A stretch of 64,000 nucleotides of DNA from Streptomyces sp. HM190 (GTDB lineage: Bacteria; Actinomycetota; Actinomycetes; Streptomycetales; Streptomycetaceae). Below are positions 9,089-17,299 of this stretch, piece by piece. The stretch is from the NCBI RefSeq assembly GCF_009857135.1, contig NZ_CP047318.1, positions 6,634,001 to 6,698,000 of the forward strand. The letters are read 5' to 3'. The position numbers were made by a program, and so were the translations under genes. The notes under the pieces are model-generated. The model was given only the letters and a program-made list of their open reading frames with translations. It did not search any database and had not been told where the DNA came from. Each line of letters opens with the position of its first letter. The first letter of the stretch is position 1.

Positions 9089-9524
9089 CGGACCTGAAGC
9101 CTTTGACGGACCTCAAGCCTTTGACGGACCTCAAGCCCCTGACGGGCCTGAAGCGCCCGACGCACCTGTAGCCCCCGACGGGCCCGACCTCCCGGCGCGT
9201 CTCGACGTCCCGACCCTCCAGCGTCGCCTGGCCGAGTTCGCGGCCGCCCGGAACTGGGCGCCGTACCACACCCCGAAGAACCTGGTCTCCGCCCTCAGCG
9301 TCGAGGCATCCGAACTCGTCGAGATCTTCCAGTGGCTGACGCCCGAGGAGTCGGCCCGCGTGATGTCGGACCCCGACACCGCCCACCGGGTCACCGACGA
9401 AGTCGCCGACGTCCTCGCCTACTTGCTCCAACTCTGCGAAGTGCTGGGCATCGATCCGCTGGCCGCCCTCGACGCGAAGATCGACCGCAACGAACGGAGG
9501 TTCCCGGCGCCGGAAGCCCCGTGA
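9066..9524 (+). CDS. MazG-like nucleotide pyrophosphohydrolase
   Basis: A 152-aa protein. Residues about 48-145 match the MazG/dCTPase all-alpha NTP pyrophosphohydrolase fold: LQRRLAEFAAARNW, then the metal-binding EASELVEIFQW and DEVADVLAYLLQLC, which supply the acidic ExxE and ExxD residues. It would hydrolyse (d)NTPs to the monophosphate and PPi. The first ~45 residues are a six-residue repeat rich in DGP(Q/E)A, encoded by five 18-bp repeats, unlike family members that begin at the catalytic domain. GTG 9066, inside the upstream ATPase gene, is the only plausible start. Confidence 0.8.
   Translation: MKDPQAPDGPEAFDGPQAFDGPQAPDGPEAPDAPVAPDGPDLPARLDVPTLQRRLAEFAAARNWAPYHTPKNLVSALSVEASELVEIFQWLTPEESARVMSDPDTAHRVTDEVADVLAYLLQLCEVLGIDPLAALDAKIDRNERRFPAPEAP
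9087..9176 (+). repeat. 18-bp coding repeat in the MazG-like gene
   Basis: Five consecutive 18-base units of the form GACGGACCTSAAGCCYYT begin at 9087, 9105, 9123, 9141 and 9159. They decay towards the 3' end. They encode the acidic Pro/Ala-rich N-terminal tail and look like a slippage-prone minisatellite. Confidence 0.8.
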
Positions 9525-9587
9525 AACCGAGTCACCTCACCGCTAATATAACGCTCCGTAGTTGAACGGCGGTGCTCTGCCGACTTG

Positions 9588-9647
9588 TTATCCACAGATT
9601 TCAGGCTTCCTCTGGCTTTCTGTCTCAGTCGCCCTCACTGTGGGTAA
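9588..9647. promoter_or_regulatory. two DnaA-box-like sites in inverted orientation
   Basis: TTATCCACA at 9588-9596 is a perfect consensus DnaA box, and TGTGGGTAA at 9639-9647 is the complement of TTACCCACA, one mismatch away. They flank a locally AT-rich 40-bp stretch upstream of the DUF6099-like gene. Two boxes are too few for an origin; DnaA-dependent regulation or titration is possible. Confidence 0.4.
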
Positions 9648-9707
9648 TGAACAGAGAAGAGGTCGGGTGGACGTGTGAGAGCGCGTCGGGACAGTCGGGA
9701 GCAGCGC

Positions 9708-10184
9708 ATGGACGCGGTGCGGCTCATCTTGGCGAGCAGGCGCGCTCTGGCGGGCAGCGTCGAGGAACCTCAACTCATGGCGGAGGCGTGGCAGGCGTAC
9801 GCCCTCGCGCAGGCGATCGGCAGCCGCCTGGCCGTCTCCGGGCCCCCCGAACTGCGCGGTGAGGCGCTGGGGTTGACCGAGCTGGCCGGCAGCGGCTGCG
9901 GCATACTCGGCGCCCCTCCGCTCGGAGTGGGCGATTTACGCGCCGCCCAGCTCACCGATCTGGGCGACGCCCACGACTCGCTCACCCGCCTCGGCGGCCT
10001 CCTCGGCGAGGTCGGCATCGCCCTGGTCGGCCTCGCCAGCGTCGTCGGCGAGGAGTCGACGTACTGGCAGTGCATGGAGGCGATCGACGCGGCCGACGAG
10101 GCCCGCGACAGGGTCCTCGAAATGCTCCGCCGTCTCGCCGTGCGGGACCAGGTCCTCGCGGAACGGGACGCGGCAGCAAGCTGA
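9708..10184 (+). CDS. DUF6099-like Streptomyces protein
   Basis: A 158-aa, mostly helical protein. The start MDAVRLILASRRALAGS and the overall helical pattern fit what I remember as DUF6099; no function is known for it. No signal peptide or membrane span is seen, so it is probably cytoplasmic. ATG 9708 follows GGGAGC, and an upstream in-frame GTG has no ribosome site. Leu77 is encoded by TTA (9936-9938), the rare codon read by bldA tRNA, so expression may depend on development. It lies downstream of two DnaA-box-like sites. Confidence 0.55.
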   Translation: MDAVRLILASRRALAGSVEEPQLMAEAWQAYALAQAIGSRLAVSGPPELRGEALGLTELAGSGCGILGAPPLGVGDLRAAQLTDLGDAHDSLTRLGGLLGEVGIALVGLASVVGEESTYWQCMEAIDAADEARDRVLEMLRRLAVRDQVLAERDAAAS

Positions 10185-10329
10185 ACCGTTTCCGCGACGG
10201 GGGAGGGGAGAAGGCGCGCGTCAGCGCGATTCCCCGCGCCGTACGGGAACCACCCCGCGGCACGACCCGGTGGCCCCGTGCCGCTCCGCGGGGTCGGTCC
10301 GACGACGTCCGGTCGGACGGCGGGGCGGG

Positions 10330-10497
10330 TCAGGCGGAGCCCGCGTCCTCCGTCGGAGCGGGACGCGGCGCCGACAGATCGGCGTCGAGCTGGGACAGGT
10401 CCGCGTTCAGGGCAGCCATCAACTCCTCCATCTGCTGGAGCAGACCCTTGGGCTGCGCAGGCACGGCGGCCTGCTCCGGCACGGCTTCCTGGGACAT
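10330..10497 (-). CDS. small acidic helical protein (55 aa), unknown
   Basis: An ATG at 10497 is preceded by GGCCGAGGAGG at good spacing, which decides this start. The product has an Ala/Pro/Gln-rich N-terminus, a predicted amphipathic helix (LLQQMEELMAALNADLSQLD, about residues 20-39) and an acidic Pro-rich tail. There is no Cys, signal peptide or membrane span. The helix has a leucine/methionine spacing that could dimerise. I do not recognise the family. A RiPP precursor is conceivable, but no modifying enzyme is adjacent. Confidence 0.55.
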   Translation of the reverse strand: MSQEAVPEQAAVPAQPKGLLQQMEELMAALNADLSQLDADLSAPRPAPTEDAGSA

Positions 10498-10737
10498 GTG
10501 ACGGCCTCCTCGGCCCTCGCCCCCCCGAGGGGGCACGTGTGCGACCGCCCCGGCAGCGACCGCCGGCGACGGGTGCCGGGCGGTCCGGCTCCTCCCGGGC
10601 AACGATCACCGTTCCCGCCGGTCACTGGCGCCACCCGTCCCGTACACCGGATTGACGGATTTTCACCCGAGAGGGCACGACGGCCGTGGCCCGGACCGGT
10701 GGCGTCGAGCGACGTCCGAGCGTGCAGGATGGAGGGC

Positions 10738-11661
10738 ATGGATCTTCGCATCTTCACCGAGCCCCAGCAGGGGGCGACCTACGACAAGCTGCTCACCGTC
10801 GCCAAGGCCACCGAGGACCTCGGCTTCGACGCCTTCTTCCGCTCGGACCACTACCTCCGCATGGGCTCCGTGGACGGCCTGCCCGGCCCCACCGACGCGT
10901 GGATCACCCTGGCCGGCCTCGCGCGGGAGACCAAGCGCATCCGGCTCGGCACCCTGATGACCGCAGGAACCTTCCGCCTGCCGGGTGTGCTCGCCATCCA
11001 GGTCGCCCAGGTGGACCAGATGTCCGGCGGCCGCGTCGAGCTCGGCCTGGGCGCGGGCTGGTTCGAGGAGGAGCACAAGGCGTACGGCATCCCCTTCCCG
11101 AAGGAGAAGTTCGCGCGCCTGGAGGAGCAGCTGGCCATCGTCACGGGGCTGTGGGCCACCGAGGTCGGCAGGACCTTCTCGTACGAGGGCACCCACTACC
11201 AGCTGACCGACTCGCCCGCCCTGCCCAAGCCCGCGCAGGCCAAGGTGCCCGTCCTGATCGGCGGGCACGGCGCGAGCCGCACCCCGCGCCTCGCCGCGCG
11301 GTACGCCGACGAGTTCAACATGCCGTTCGGCTCGCTGGAGGACAGCGAGCGGCAGTTCGGGCGGGTCCGCGAGGCCGCCGTGGAGGCCGGCCGCAAGGGC
11401 GACGACCTCGTCTACTCGAACGCGCTGGTCGTCTGCGTCGGCAAGGACGACGCCGAGGTCGCCCGCCGCGCCGCCGCGATCGGCCGCGAGGTCGACGAGC
11501 TCAGGACCAACGGGCTCGCCGGCACCCCCGCCGAGGTGGTCGAGAAGATCGGCCGCTACCAGGCCGTCGGCTCGCAGCGCATCTACCTCCAGGTCCTCGA
11601 CCTCGACGACCTGGACCACCTGGAGCTGATCTCCTCGGCGGTGCAGACCCAGCTGTCGTAG
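10738..11661 (+). CDS. LLM-class F420-dependent oxidoreductase
   Basis: A 307-aa luciferase-like monooxygenase-fold protein. It starts MDLRIFTEPQQGATY, has the early active-site segment FRSDHYL, then LGTLMTAGTFRLPGVLA and the hallmark SGGRVELGLGAGWFEEEH near residues 98-114, with VPVLIGGHG in the C-terminal half. Members of this subfamily use reduced F420 for hydride transfer to varied substrates, which cannot be predicted from sequence. The length is normal. It is monocistronic here; the upstream GGAGGGC is a weak but usable ribosome site. Confidence 0.85.
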   Translation: MDLRIFTEPQQGATYDKLLTVAKATEDLGFDAFFRSDHYLRMGSVDGLPGPTDAWITLAGLARETKRIRLGTLMTAGTFRLPGVLAIQVAQVDQMSGGRVELGLGAGWFEEEHKAYGIPFPKEKFARLEEQLAIVTGLWATEVGRTFSYEGTHYQLTDSPALPKPAQAKVPVLIGGHGASRTPRLAARYADEFNMPFGSLEDSERQFGRVREAAVEAGRKGDDLVYSNALVVCVGKDDAEVARRAAAIGREVDELRTNGLAGTPAEVVEKIGRYQAVGSQRIYLQVLDLDDLDHLELISSAVQTQLS

Positions 11662-11836
11662 CGCCCGCCCCCGGACGGCCCGGACCGCGCCCGTGCCCCG
11701 GCGCCCGGTCCGAGCCGCCCGCCCGTTCGCCCCTGGGGCCATCCTTCCGTTCGCCCTTGGGGCCGCCCGGCCTTCAGCCGCCCGCCCTCCGCTCGTCGCC
11801 CTCAGCTGAGGCGGCCCCGGAACCCGGGGCCCGCAC

Positions 11837-12463
11837 TCAGCCGGCGGCGCGGGCGTGCACGCTGACGGCGTACCCGCCGCCCTGCTCGAACGGGGCGCCG
11901 TCCCAGGTGGCATAGCGCTCCCGGAGGGCCAGTCCGGCCCGCTCGCACCAGTCGTCGAAGTCGGTGAGTGTCACCGTCGCCTCGGGCAGCGGCAGGTGTG
12001 CCGCGTCCAGGCCCATGCCGGTGACCAGCAGCCCGCCGGGGCGCAGTACGGCGGCCAGTTGCCGGACCACGGTCGGCTCGGTGCCGGGGGCCAGCAGCGG
12101 GATGACGTTGCCGGCGGCGACCACGAGGTCGAAGTCCGGGTCCAGACCGAGGGTGTCCAGGCGGGCGAGGTCCCCGTGCAGCCATCGTGAGGCGGGTGCC
12201 TCGCGCCGTGCCACGGCCAGCATGGAGAGGTCGACGTCCACCCCCGCGCAGTGGTACCCCAGTTCGGCCAGCCGGATCGCCACCCGTCCGGTGCCGCAGC
12301 CGGCGTCGAGGATCCGGGCGCCGGGTCCCAGCAGCGCGGCGCAGAAGGACGCCTCCCCGTGGACGTCCTGGCCGGAGGCGGCGAGCCGCGCGAACCGCCG
12401 GGCGTACTCCTCCCCGCCCTGCCCGCCGGTCAGCTCAGCCCAACGATCCCGCTGCGTCGTCAT
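11837..12463 (-). CDS. class I SAM-dependent methyltransferase
   Basis: A 208-aa single-domain Rossmann methyltransferase. Motif I, ILDAGCGTGRVAIRLAE, spans about residues 51-67. The acidic ribose-binding residue is in CAGVDVDLSML, and motif IV is FDLVVAAGNVI near 113-123. A post-I LRPGGLLVTG segment follows. It resembles small-molecule methyltransferases (UbiE/COQ5-like), but no substrate is indicated. ATG 12463 was chosen because coding character stops just upstream. It is divergent from the RNA-repair operon. Confidence 0.8.
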   Translation of the reverse strand: MTTQRDRWAELTGGQGGEEYARRFARLAASGQDVHGEASFCAALLGPGARILDAGCGTGRVAIRLAELGYHCAGVDVDLSMLAVARREAPASRWLHGDLARLDTLGLDPDFDLVVAAGNVIPLLAPGTEPTVVRQLAAVLRPGGLLVTGMGLDAAHLPLPEATVTLTDFDDWCERAGLALRERYATWDGAPFEQGGGYAVSVHARAAG

Positions 12464-12804
12464 GTCCCGCGTGCCCTCCGGTCGGCGTTCGTGCCGGTGT
12501 CGGGACACCGCCTCCGGGCGTCCCCACCGATCGGGGCACCGTCCCCGGCGCCCCCACCGATCGTCGCACGCGGCGGCCGACCCGACCCGCGCCGCCCCAC
12601 GGGACGCCTTCCGGCGACATGCGGCCCCCGCCGGGCCGCGACCGAGCCCGTCGCGACCGAGCCCGGCACGACCGGGGCACCCGCCCGTGCCGGGGCCCCG
12701 CCCACCGGGCGGCGAACCGGCCAGGGCCCGAAAAAAACTGCCTGCCCAGAGCACGTTCTCTGTAGGTTGTACGGACACTTCCGACGACCAGAGGCCACCC
12801 CGAC
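12464..12804. other. divergent promoter region before hen1
   Basis: 341 bp without a gene. Most is GC-rich, with repeats of CCCACCGATCG and CGACCGAGCCCG. An A7 tract (12731-12737) and TAGGTT (12763-12768) before hen1 are the best candidates for promoter elements of the RNA-repair operon. Confidence 0.4.
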
Positions 12805-14424
12805 GTGTTCCTGACGATCAGTACCACCGGCACCCCAGAGCGCCCCGCGACCGACCTCGGCTACCTGCTGCACAAGCATCCCGACAACGCGCAGGCGTTC
12901 ACCACCTCCTACGGCACGGCGCACGTCTTCTACCCGGAGGCGGGCGTCGAGCAGTGCACGGCCGCGCTGCTGCTGGAGGTGGACGCGGTGGCCCTGGTCC
13001 GGCGGGGCAAGGGCAAGGGCCGCGGCGGCGCCCCGGACGCGGCGCTCGCCCAGTACGTCAACGACCGCCCGTACGCGGCCTCCTCCCTGCTCGCCGTCGC
13101 GCTGAGCAGCGTCTTCTCCAGCGCGATGAGCGGCCGCTGCACCGCCCGGCCCGACGCCCCGGGGGAGGCCCGCCCCCTGCGCGTCGAGATACCCGCCCTG
13201 CCCGCGCACGGCGGCCCCGACCTCGTCGCCGAGCTGTTCGAGCCGCTCGGCTGGACGGTCACCGCCGAGGCGGTGCCGCTCGACACGCAGTTCCCGGAGT
13301 GGGGCGCCTCCCGCTATGTCCACCTGGTCCTGGAGTCGGAGTCCCTGACCCTGGCCGAGGCGCTGCGCCACCTGTACGTCCTGCTGCCGGTCCTCGACGA
13401 CGCCAAGCACTACTGGGTGTCGTCCGACGAGGTCGACAAGCTGCTGCGGGCCGGTGAGGGCTGGCTGTCCGACCACCCGGAGCAGAAGCTGATCACCAGC
13501 CGCTATCTCTCCCGCCGCTGGTCGCTGACCCGCGAGGCCCTGGGGCGCCTGGAACTCGTACGGCTGGCCGAGGCCGACGACAGCGAGGTCGAGGAGATCG
13601 ACAACGCGGTCGACGACCTGGAGGAGCCGGCGGAGACGGACGCGGCGGAGGCAGCCGAGGCGGCGCAGGCACCCCGGGGCACGGAAGGACAGGAAACCCG
13701 GGACCAGGACGGGCCCGCCCCGACCACCGACGCCGGCGCCACCACTGACTCCCTCGACGCCGACGCCGGGTCCACGGCCGCCGACAAGCCCGCCCCCCTC
13801 GCCGTCCTCCGCCGCGACGCGATCGTCGCCGCACTGAAGGACGCCGGTGCCGCCCGGGTGCTCGACCTCGGCTGCGGCCAGGGCCAGCTCGTGCAGGCGC
13901 TGCTCAAGGACCCGCGGTTCACCGAGATCGTCGGCACGGACGTGTCGATGCGCGCGCTCACCATCGCCTCCCGCCGCCTCAGGCTCGACCGCATGGGCGA
14001 GCGGCAGGCGTCGCGGGTGCAGCTGTTCCAGAGCTCCCTCGCCTACACCGACAACCGGCTGAAGGGCTACGACGCCGCCGTGCTCTCCGAGGTGATCGAG
14101 CACCTCGACCTGCCCCGGCTGCCCGCCCTGGAGTACGCCGTGTTCGGCTCGGCCCGCCCCCGGACCGTCGTCGTGACCACCCCGAACGTCGAGTACAACG
14201 TCCGCTGGGAGACCCTCCCGGCCGGCCACGTCCGCCACAGCGACCACCGCTTCGAGTGGACGCGGGAGGAGTTCCGCGCCTGGGCGGCCACGGTGGCCGA
14301 ACGGCACGGCTACGACGTCGCGTTCGTCCCCGTGGGCCCCGACGACCCGGAGGTGGGGCCACCCACCCAGATGGCCGTGTTCAGCATCGGCGACGTGAAC
14401 GAGAAGGAGGCGAAGGCGGCATGA
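12805..14424 (+). CDS. hen1: Hen1 3'-terminal RNA ribose 2'-O-methyltransferase
   Basis: A 539-aa bacterial Hen1. The N-terminal domain (about 1-250, starting MFLTISTTGTPERPATDLGYLL) is the bacterial Hen1-specific module that partners Pnkp. An acidic Ala-rich linker (about 255-320) leads to the C-terminal methyltransferase: VLDLGCGQGQLVQAL near 353, and the Mn-binding SEVIEHLDLPRL near 428 with its Glu/His pattern. It adds a 2'-O-methyl group at the 3' end of cleaved RNA before ligation, so the repaired site resists re-cleavage. It starts with GTG and its stop overlaps pnkp by ATGA, the classic two-gene arrangement. Confidence 0.93.
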   Translation: MFLTISTTGTPERPATDLGYLLHKHPDNAQAFTTSYGTAHVFYPEAGVEQCTAALLLEVDAVALVRRGKGKGRGGAPDAALAQYVNDRPYAASSLLAVALSSVFSSAMSGRCTARPDAPGEARPLRVEIPALPAHGGPDLVAELFEPLGWTVTAEAVPLDTQFPEWGASRYVHLVLESESLTLAEALRHLYVLLPVLDDAKHYWVSSDEVDKLLRAGEGWLSDHPEQKLITSRYLSRRWSLTREALGRLELVRLAEADDSEVEEIDNAVDDLEEPAETDAAEAAEAAQAPRGTEGQETRDQDGPAPTTDAGATTDSLDADAGSTAADKPAPLAVLRRDAIVAALKDAGAARVLDLGCGQGQLVQALLKDPRFTEIVGTDVSMRALTIASRRLRLDRMGERQASRVQLFQSSLAYTDNRLKGYDAAVLSEVIEHLDLPRLPALEYAVFGSARPRTVVVTTPNVEYNVRWETLPAGHVRHSDHRFEWTREEFRAWAATVAERHGYDVAFVPVGPDDPEVGPPTQMAVFSIGDVNEKEAKAA

Positions 14425-16994
14425 GCGACACCACCGTGGAGACCGGCGTGCGGCAGGCCGCGGGGCGCGTCCTGCCCGTCACCGACCTCTCCCTCGTCGT
14501 CCTGATCGGCGCCTCCGGCTCCGGCAAGTCGACGTTCGCCCGCAGGCACTTCAAGCCCACCGAGGTCATCTCCTCCGACTTCTGCCGGGGCCTCGTCTCC
14601 GACGACGAGAACGACCAGAGCGCGACGAGGGACGCCTTCGACGTGCTGCACTACATCGCCGGCAAGCGGCTCGCCGCCGGCCGGCGCACCGTCGTCGACG
14701 CGACCAGCGTGCAGTCGGAGTCCCGCAAACAGCTCATCGACCTGGCCCGCAAGCACGACGTGCTGCCCATCGCCATCGTCCTGGACGTGCCCGAGGAGGT
14801 GTGCGCCGAGCGCAACGCGGCCCGCACCGACCGCGCCGACATGCCACGCCGCGTCATCCAGCGCCACACCCGCGAACTCCGCCGCTCGCTGCGCCACCTG
14901 GAGCGCGAGGGCTTCCGCAAGGTGCACGTCCTGCGGGGCGTCGCGGACGTCGAGAACGCCACGGTCGTCACCGAGAAGCGCTACAACGACCTCACCCACC
15001 TCACCGGCCCGTTCGACATCATCGGCGACATCCACGGCTGCGCGAACGAGCTGGAGACGCTGCTCGGCAAGCTCGGCTACGTCGACGGCGTCCACCCCGA
15101 GGGCCGTACGGCCGTCTTCGTCGGCGACCTCGTCGACCGCGGTCCGGACAGCCCGGGTGTGCTGCGCCGCGTGATGGCCATGGTCGGCTCGGGCAACGCG
15201 CTGTGCGTGCCCGGCAACCACGAGAACAAGTACGGCCGCTACCTCAAGGGCCGCAACGTGCAGCACACCCACGGGCTCGCCGAGACCATCGAGCAGATGG
15301 AGCGCGAGAGCGAGGAGTTCAGGAAGCAGGTCCGGGAGTTCATCGACGGCCTCGTCAGCCACTACGTCCTCGACGGCGGGAAGCTGGTCGTCTGCCACGC
15401 CGGCCTGCCGGAGAAGTACCACGGCCGCACCTCCGGCCGGGTGCGCAGCCACGCCCTGTACGGCGACACCACGGGGGAGACCGACGAGTTCGGGCTGCCC
15501 GTGCGCTACCCGTGGGCGGAGGACTACCGGGGCCGCGCCGCCGTCGTCTACGGCCACACCCCGGTTCCGCAGGCCACCTGGCTGAACAACACCATCTGCC
15601 TGGACACGGGCGCCGTCTTCGGCGGGAAGCTCACCGCGCTGCGCTGGCCTGAGCGCGAACTGGTCGACGTACCCGCCGAGCAGGTCTGGTACGAGCCGAC
15701 GAGGCCGCTGGCCTCCGAGGCGCCCGGCGGCCACGAGGGCCGGCCGCTGGCCCTGGCGGACGTATACGGCCGGCGCGTCGTCGAGACCCGCTACGACGGC
15801 CAGGCCCGCGTCTCGATCCGCGAGGAGAACGCGGCCGCCGCGCTGGAGGTCATGAGCCGGTTCGCCGTCGACCCGCGGCTGCTGCCGTACCTCCCGCCGA
15901 CCATGGCGCCGACGGCCACCTCGCACGTCGAGGGCTATCTGGAGCACCCCGCGGAGGCGTTCGCGCAGTACAAGGACGACGGGGTCGAGCGGGTCGTGTG
16001 CGAGGAGAAGCACATGGGCTCGCGGGCCGTCGCCCTGGTCTGCCGTGACGCGGACACGGTCCGCCGCCGTTTCGGGGTTGCGGGAGGGCCCACGGGCTCC
16101 CTCTACACCCGTACCGGCCGCCCGTTCTTCGACGACGAGGCCCGTACCGAGCTGGTCCTCGCGCGGGTGCGCGAGGCCATGACGGCGGCGGGGCTGTGGG
16201 AGGAACTCGACACGGACTGGGTGCTGCTCGACGCCGAGCTGATGCCGTGGTCGCTGAAGGCGTCCGGGCTGCTGCGCACCCAGTACGCGGCGGTCGGCGC
16301 CGCGTCCGGCGCGGTGTTCCCGAGGGCGCTGGCCGCCCTGGAGGGCGCGGCGGCGCGGGGTGTCGACGTGGGCGGGCTGCTGGACGGGCAGCGGGAGCGG
16401 GCCGCCGACGCGGCCGCGTTCACCGAGGCGTACCGGCGCTACTGCTGGCCCACCGAGGGCCTGGACGGGGTGCGGCTCGCCCCGTTCCAGATCCTCGCCG
16501 TCCAGGGCCGCAGCCTCGCCGCGCTGCCGCACGACGAGCAGCTCGCCCTGATCGACCGGCTCGTCGAGTTCGACGCAAGCGGACTGCTGCAGACCACCCG
16601 GCGCCTCTTCGTCGACACCGGCGACGCGGACTCGGTCCGCGCCGGCGTCGACTGGTGGCTGGAGATGACGGGCCGGGGCGGCGAGGGCATGGTCGTGAAG
16701 CCGGTCGGCGCCGTGGTCCGTACGGAGCAGGGGCGGCTGGTGCAGCCCGGCATCAAGTGCCGCGGCCGGGAGTACCTGCGCATCATCTACGGCCCGGAGT
16801 ACACCCGCCCGGACAACCTGGCCCGGCTGCGCGGCCGTTTCCTCAACCACAAGAGGTCCCTCGCCCTGCGTGAGTACGTCCTCGGTCTGGAGGCACTCGA
16901 CCGGCTCGCCGAGGGGGAGCCGCTGTGGCGGGTGCACGAGGCGGTGTTCGGGGTACTGGCCCTGGAGTCGGAGCCGGTCGACCCCCGGCTGTGA
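14421..16994 (+). CDS. pnkp: Pnkp polynucleotide kinase-phosphatase-ligase
   Basis: An 857-aa three-domain RNA end-healing and sealing enzyme. The kinase P-loop GASGSGKSTFA is at about residues 31-41. The binuclear metallophosphatase spans about 195-420, with GDIHG, GDLVDRG, GNHE and a later GHTPVP. The ligase-type adenylyltransferase has motif I EEKHMGSRAV, with nucleophile Lys near 530, and a late GIKCRGREYLR motif. It phosphorylates 5'-OH ends, removes 2',3'-cyclic phosphate and, together with Hen1, seals broken RNA such as toxin-cleaved tRNA. ATG overlaps the hen1 stop. The full length suggests a working system. Confidence 0.93.
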   Translation: MSDTTVETGVRQAAGRVLPVTDLSLVVLIGASGSGKSTFARRHFKPTEVISSDFCRGLVSDDENDQSATRDAFDVLHYIAGKRLAAGRRTVVDATSVQSESRKQLIDLARKHDVLPIAIVLDVPEEVCAERNAARTDRADMPRRVIQRHTRELRRSLRHLEREGFRKVHVLRGVADVENATVVTEKRYNDLTHLTGPFDIIGDIHGCANELETLLGKLGYVDGVHPEGRTAVFVGDLVDRGPDSPGVLRRVMAMVGSGNALCVPGNHENKYGRYLKGRNVQHTHGLAETIEQMERESEEFRKQVREFIDGLVSHYVLDGGKLVVCHAGLPEKYHGRTSGRVRSHALYGDTTGETDEFGLPVRYPWAEDYRGRAAVVYGHTPVPQATWLNNTICLDTGAVFGGKLTALRWPERELVDVPAEQVWYEPTRPLASEAPGGHEGRPLALADVYGRRVVETRYDGQARVSIREENAAAALEVMSRFAVDPRLLPYLPPTMAPTATSHVEGYLEHPAEAFAQYKDDGVERVVCEEKHMGSRAVALVCRDADTVRRRFGVAGGPTGSLYTRTGRPFFDDEARTELVLARVREAMTAAGLWEELDTDWVLLDAELMPWSLKASGLLRTQYAAVGAASGAVFPRALAALEGAAARGVDVGGLLDGQRERAADAAAFTEAYRRYCWPTEGLDGVRLAPFQILAVQGRSLAALPHDEQLALIDRLVEFDASGLLQTTRRLFVDTGDADSVRAGVDWWLEMTGRGGEGMVVKPVGAVVRTEQGRLVQPGIKCRGREYLRIIYGPEYTRPDNLARLRGRFLNHKRSLALREYVLGLEALDRLAEGEPLWRVHEAVFGVLALESEPVDPRL

Positions 16995-17299
16995 CGCTCT
17001 CGGTGTGCCGGCCGGAAGCCCTGCCGGAAGCCCTCGTACCGGATGTGCTCGGGCTTTCGGCCGGTGCGGCGAGAGGCGCGCCGGGCGTCACGCCGCCGCG
17101 GAGATCCGTCAGAAGAGCCCTAGCCTGTGTGGCGACTTTGCGGCTGATAATGTCGCAGACAGGCGTGGCCGTGCTCCGCGTTCGAATGGTTTCAGCGGTT
17201 CCGGCACTGCTCGGGGGCAGCGATCGCAGCCAATCGCAGGCGATCGCCGCCACCCGAGTCGGTCCCATCGGTTCCATTCGAAGGTATGCGGGGTAACCC
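16995..17299. other. intergenic before the prenyltransferase fusion
   Basis: 305 bp without a gene. GATAAT at 17146-17151 is a near-consensus -10 with no clear -35. A stretch around 17219-17250 repeats CGATCGC/AATCGCAGGCGATCGC, an imperfect palindromic block that could bind a regulator. TTCGAATGG/CCATTCGAA occur at 17183 and 17273 as a separated inverted repeat. Confidence 0.4.

Noticed and set aside
9525..9707. Replication origin
   Set aside because: Only two DnaA-box-like sites and no dnaA/dnaN genes nearby; chromosomal oriC has many boxes.
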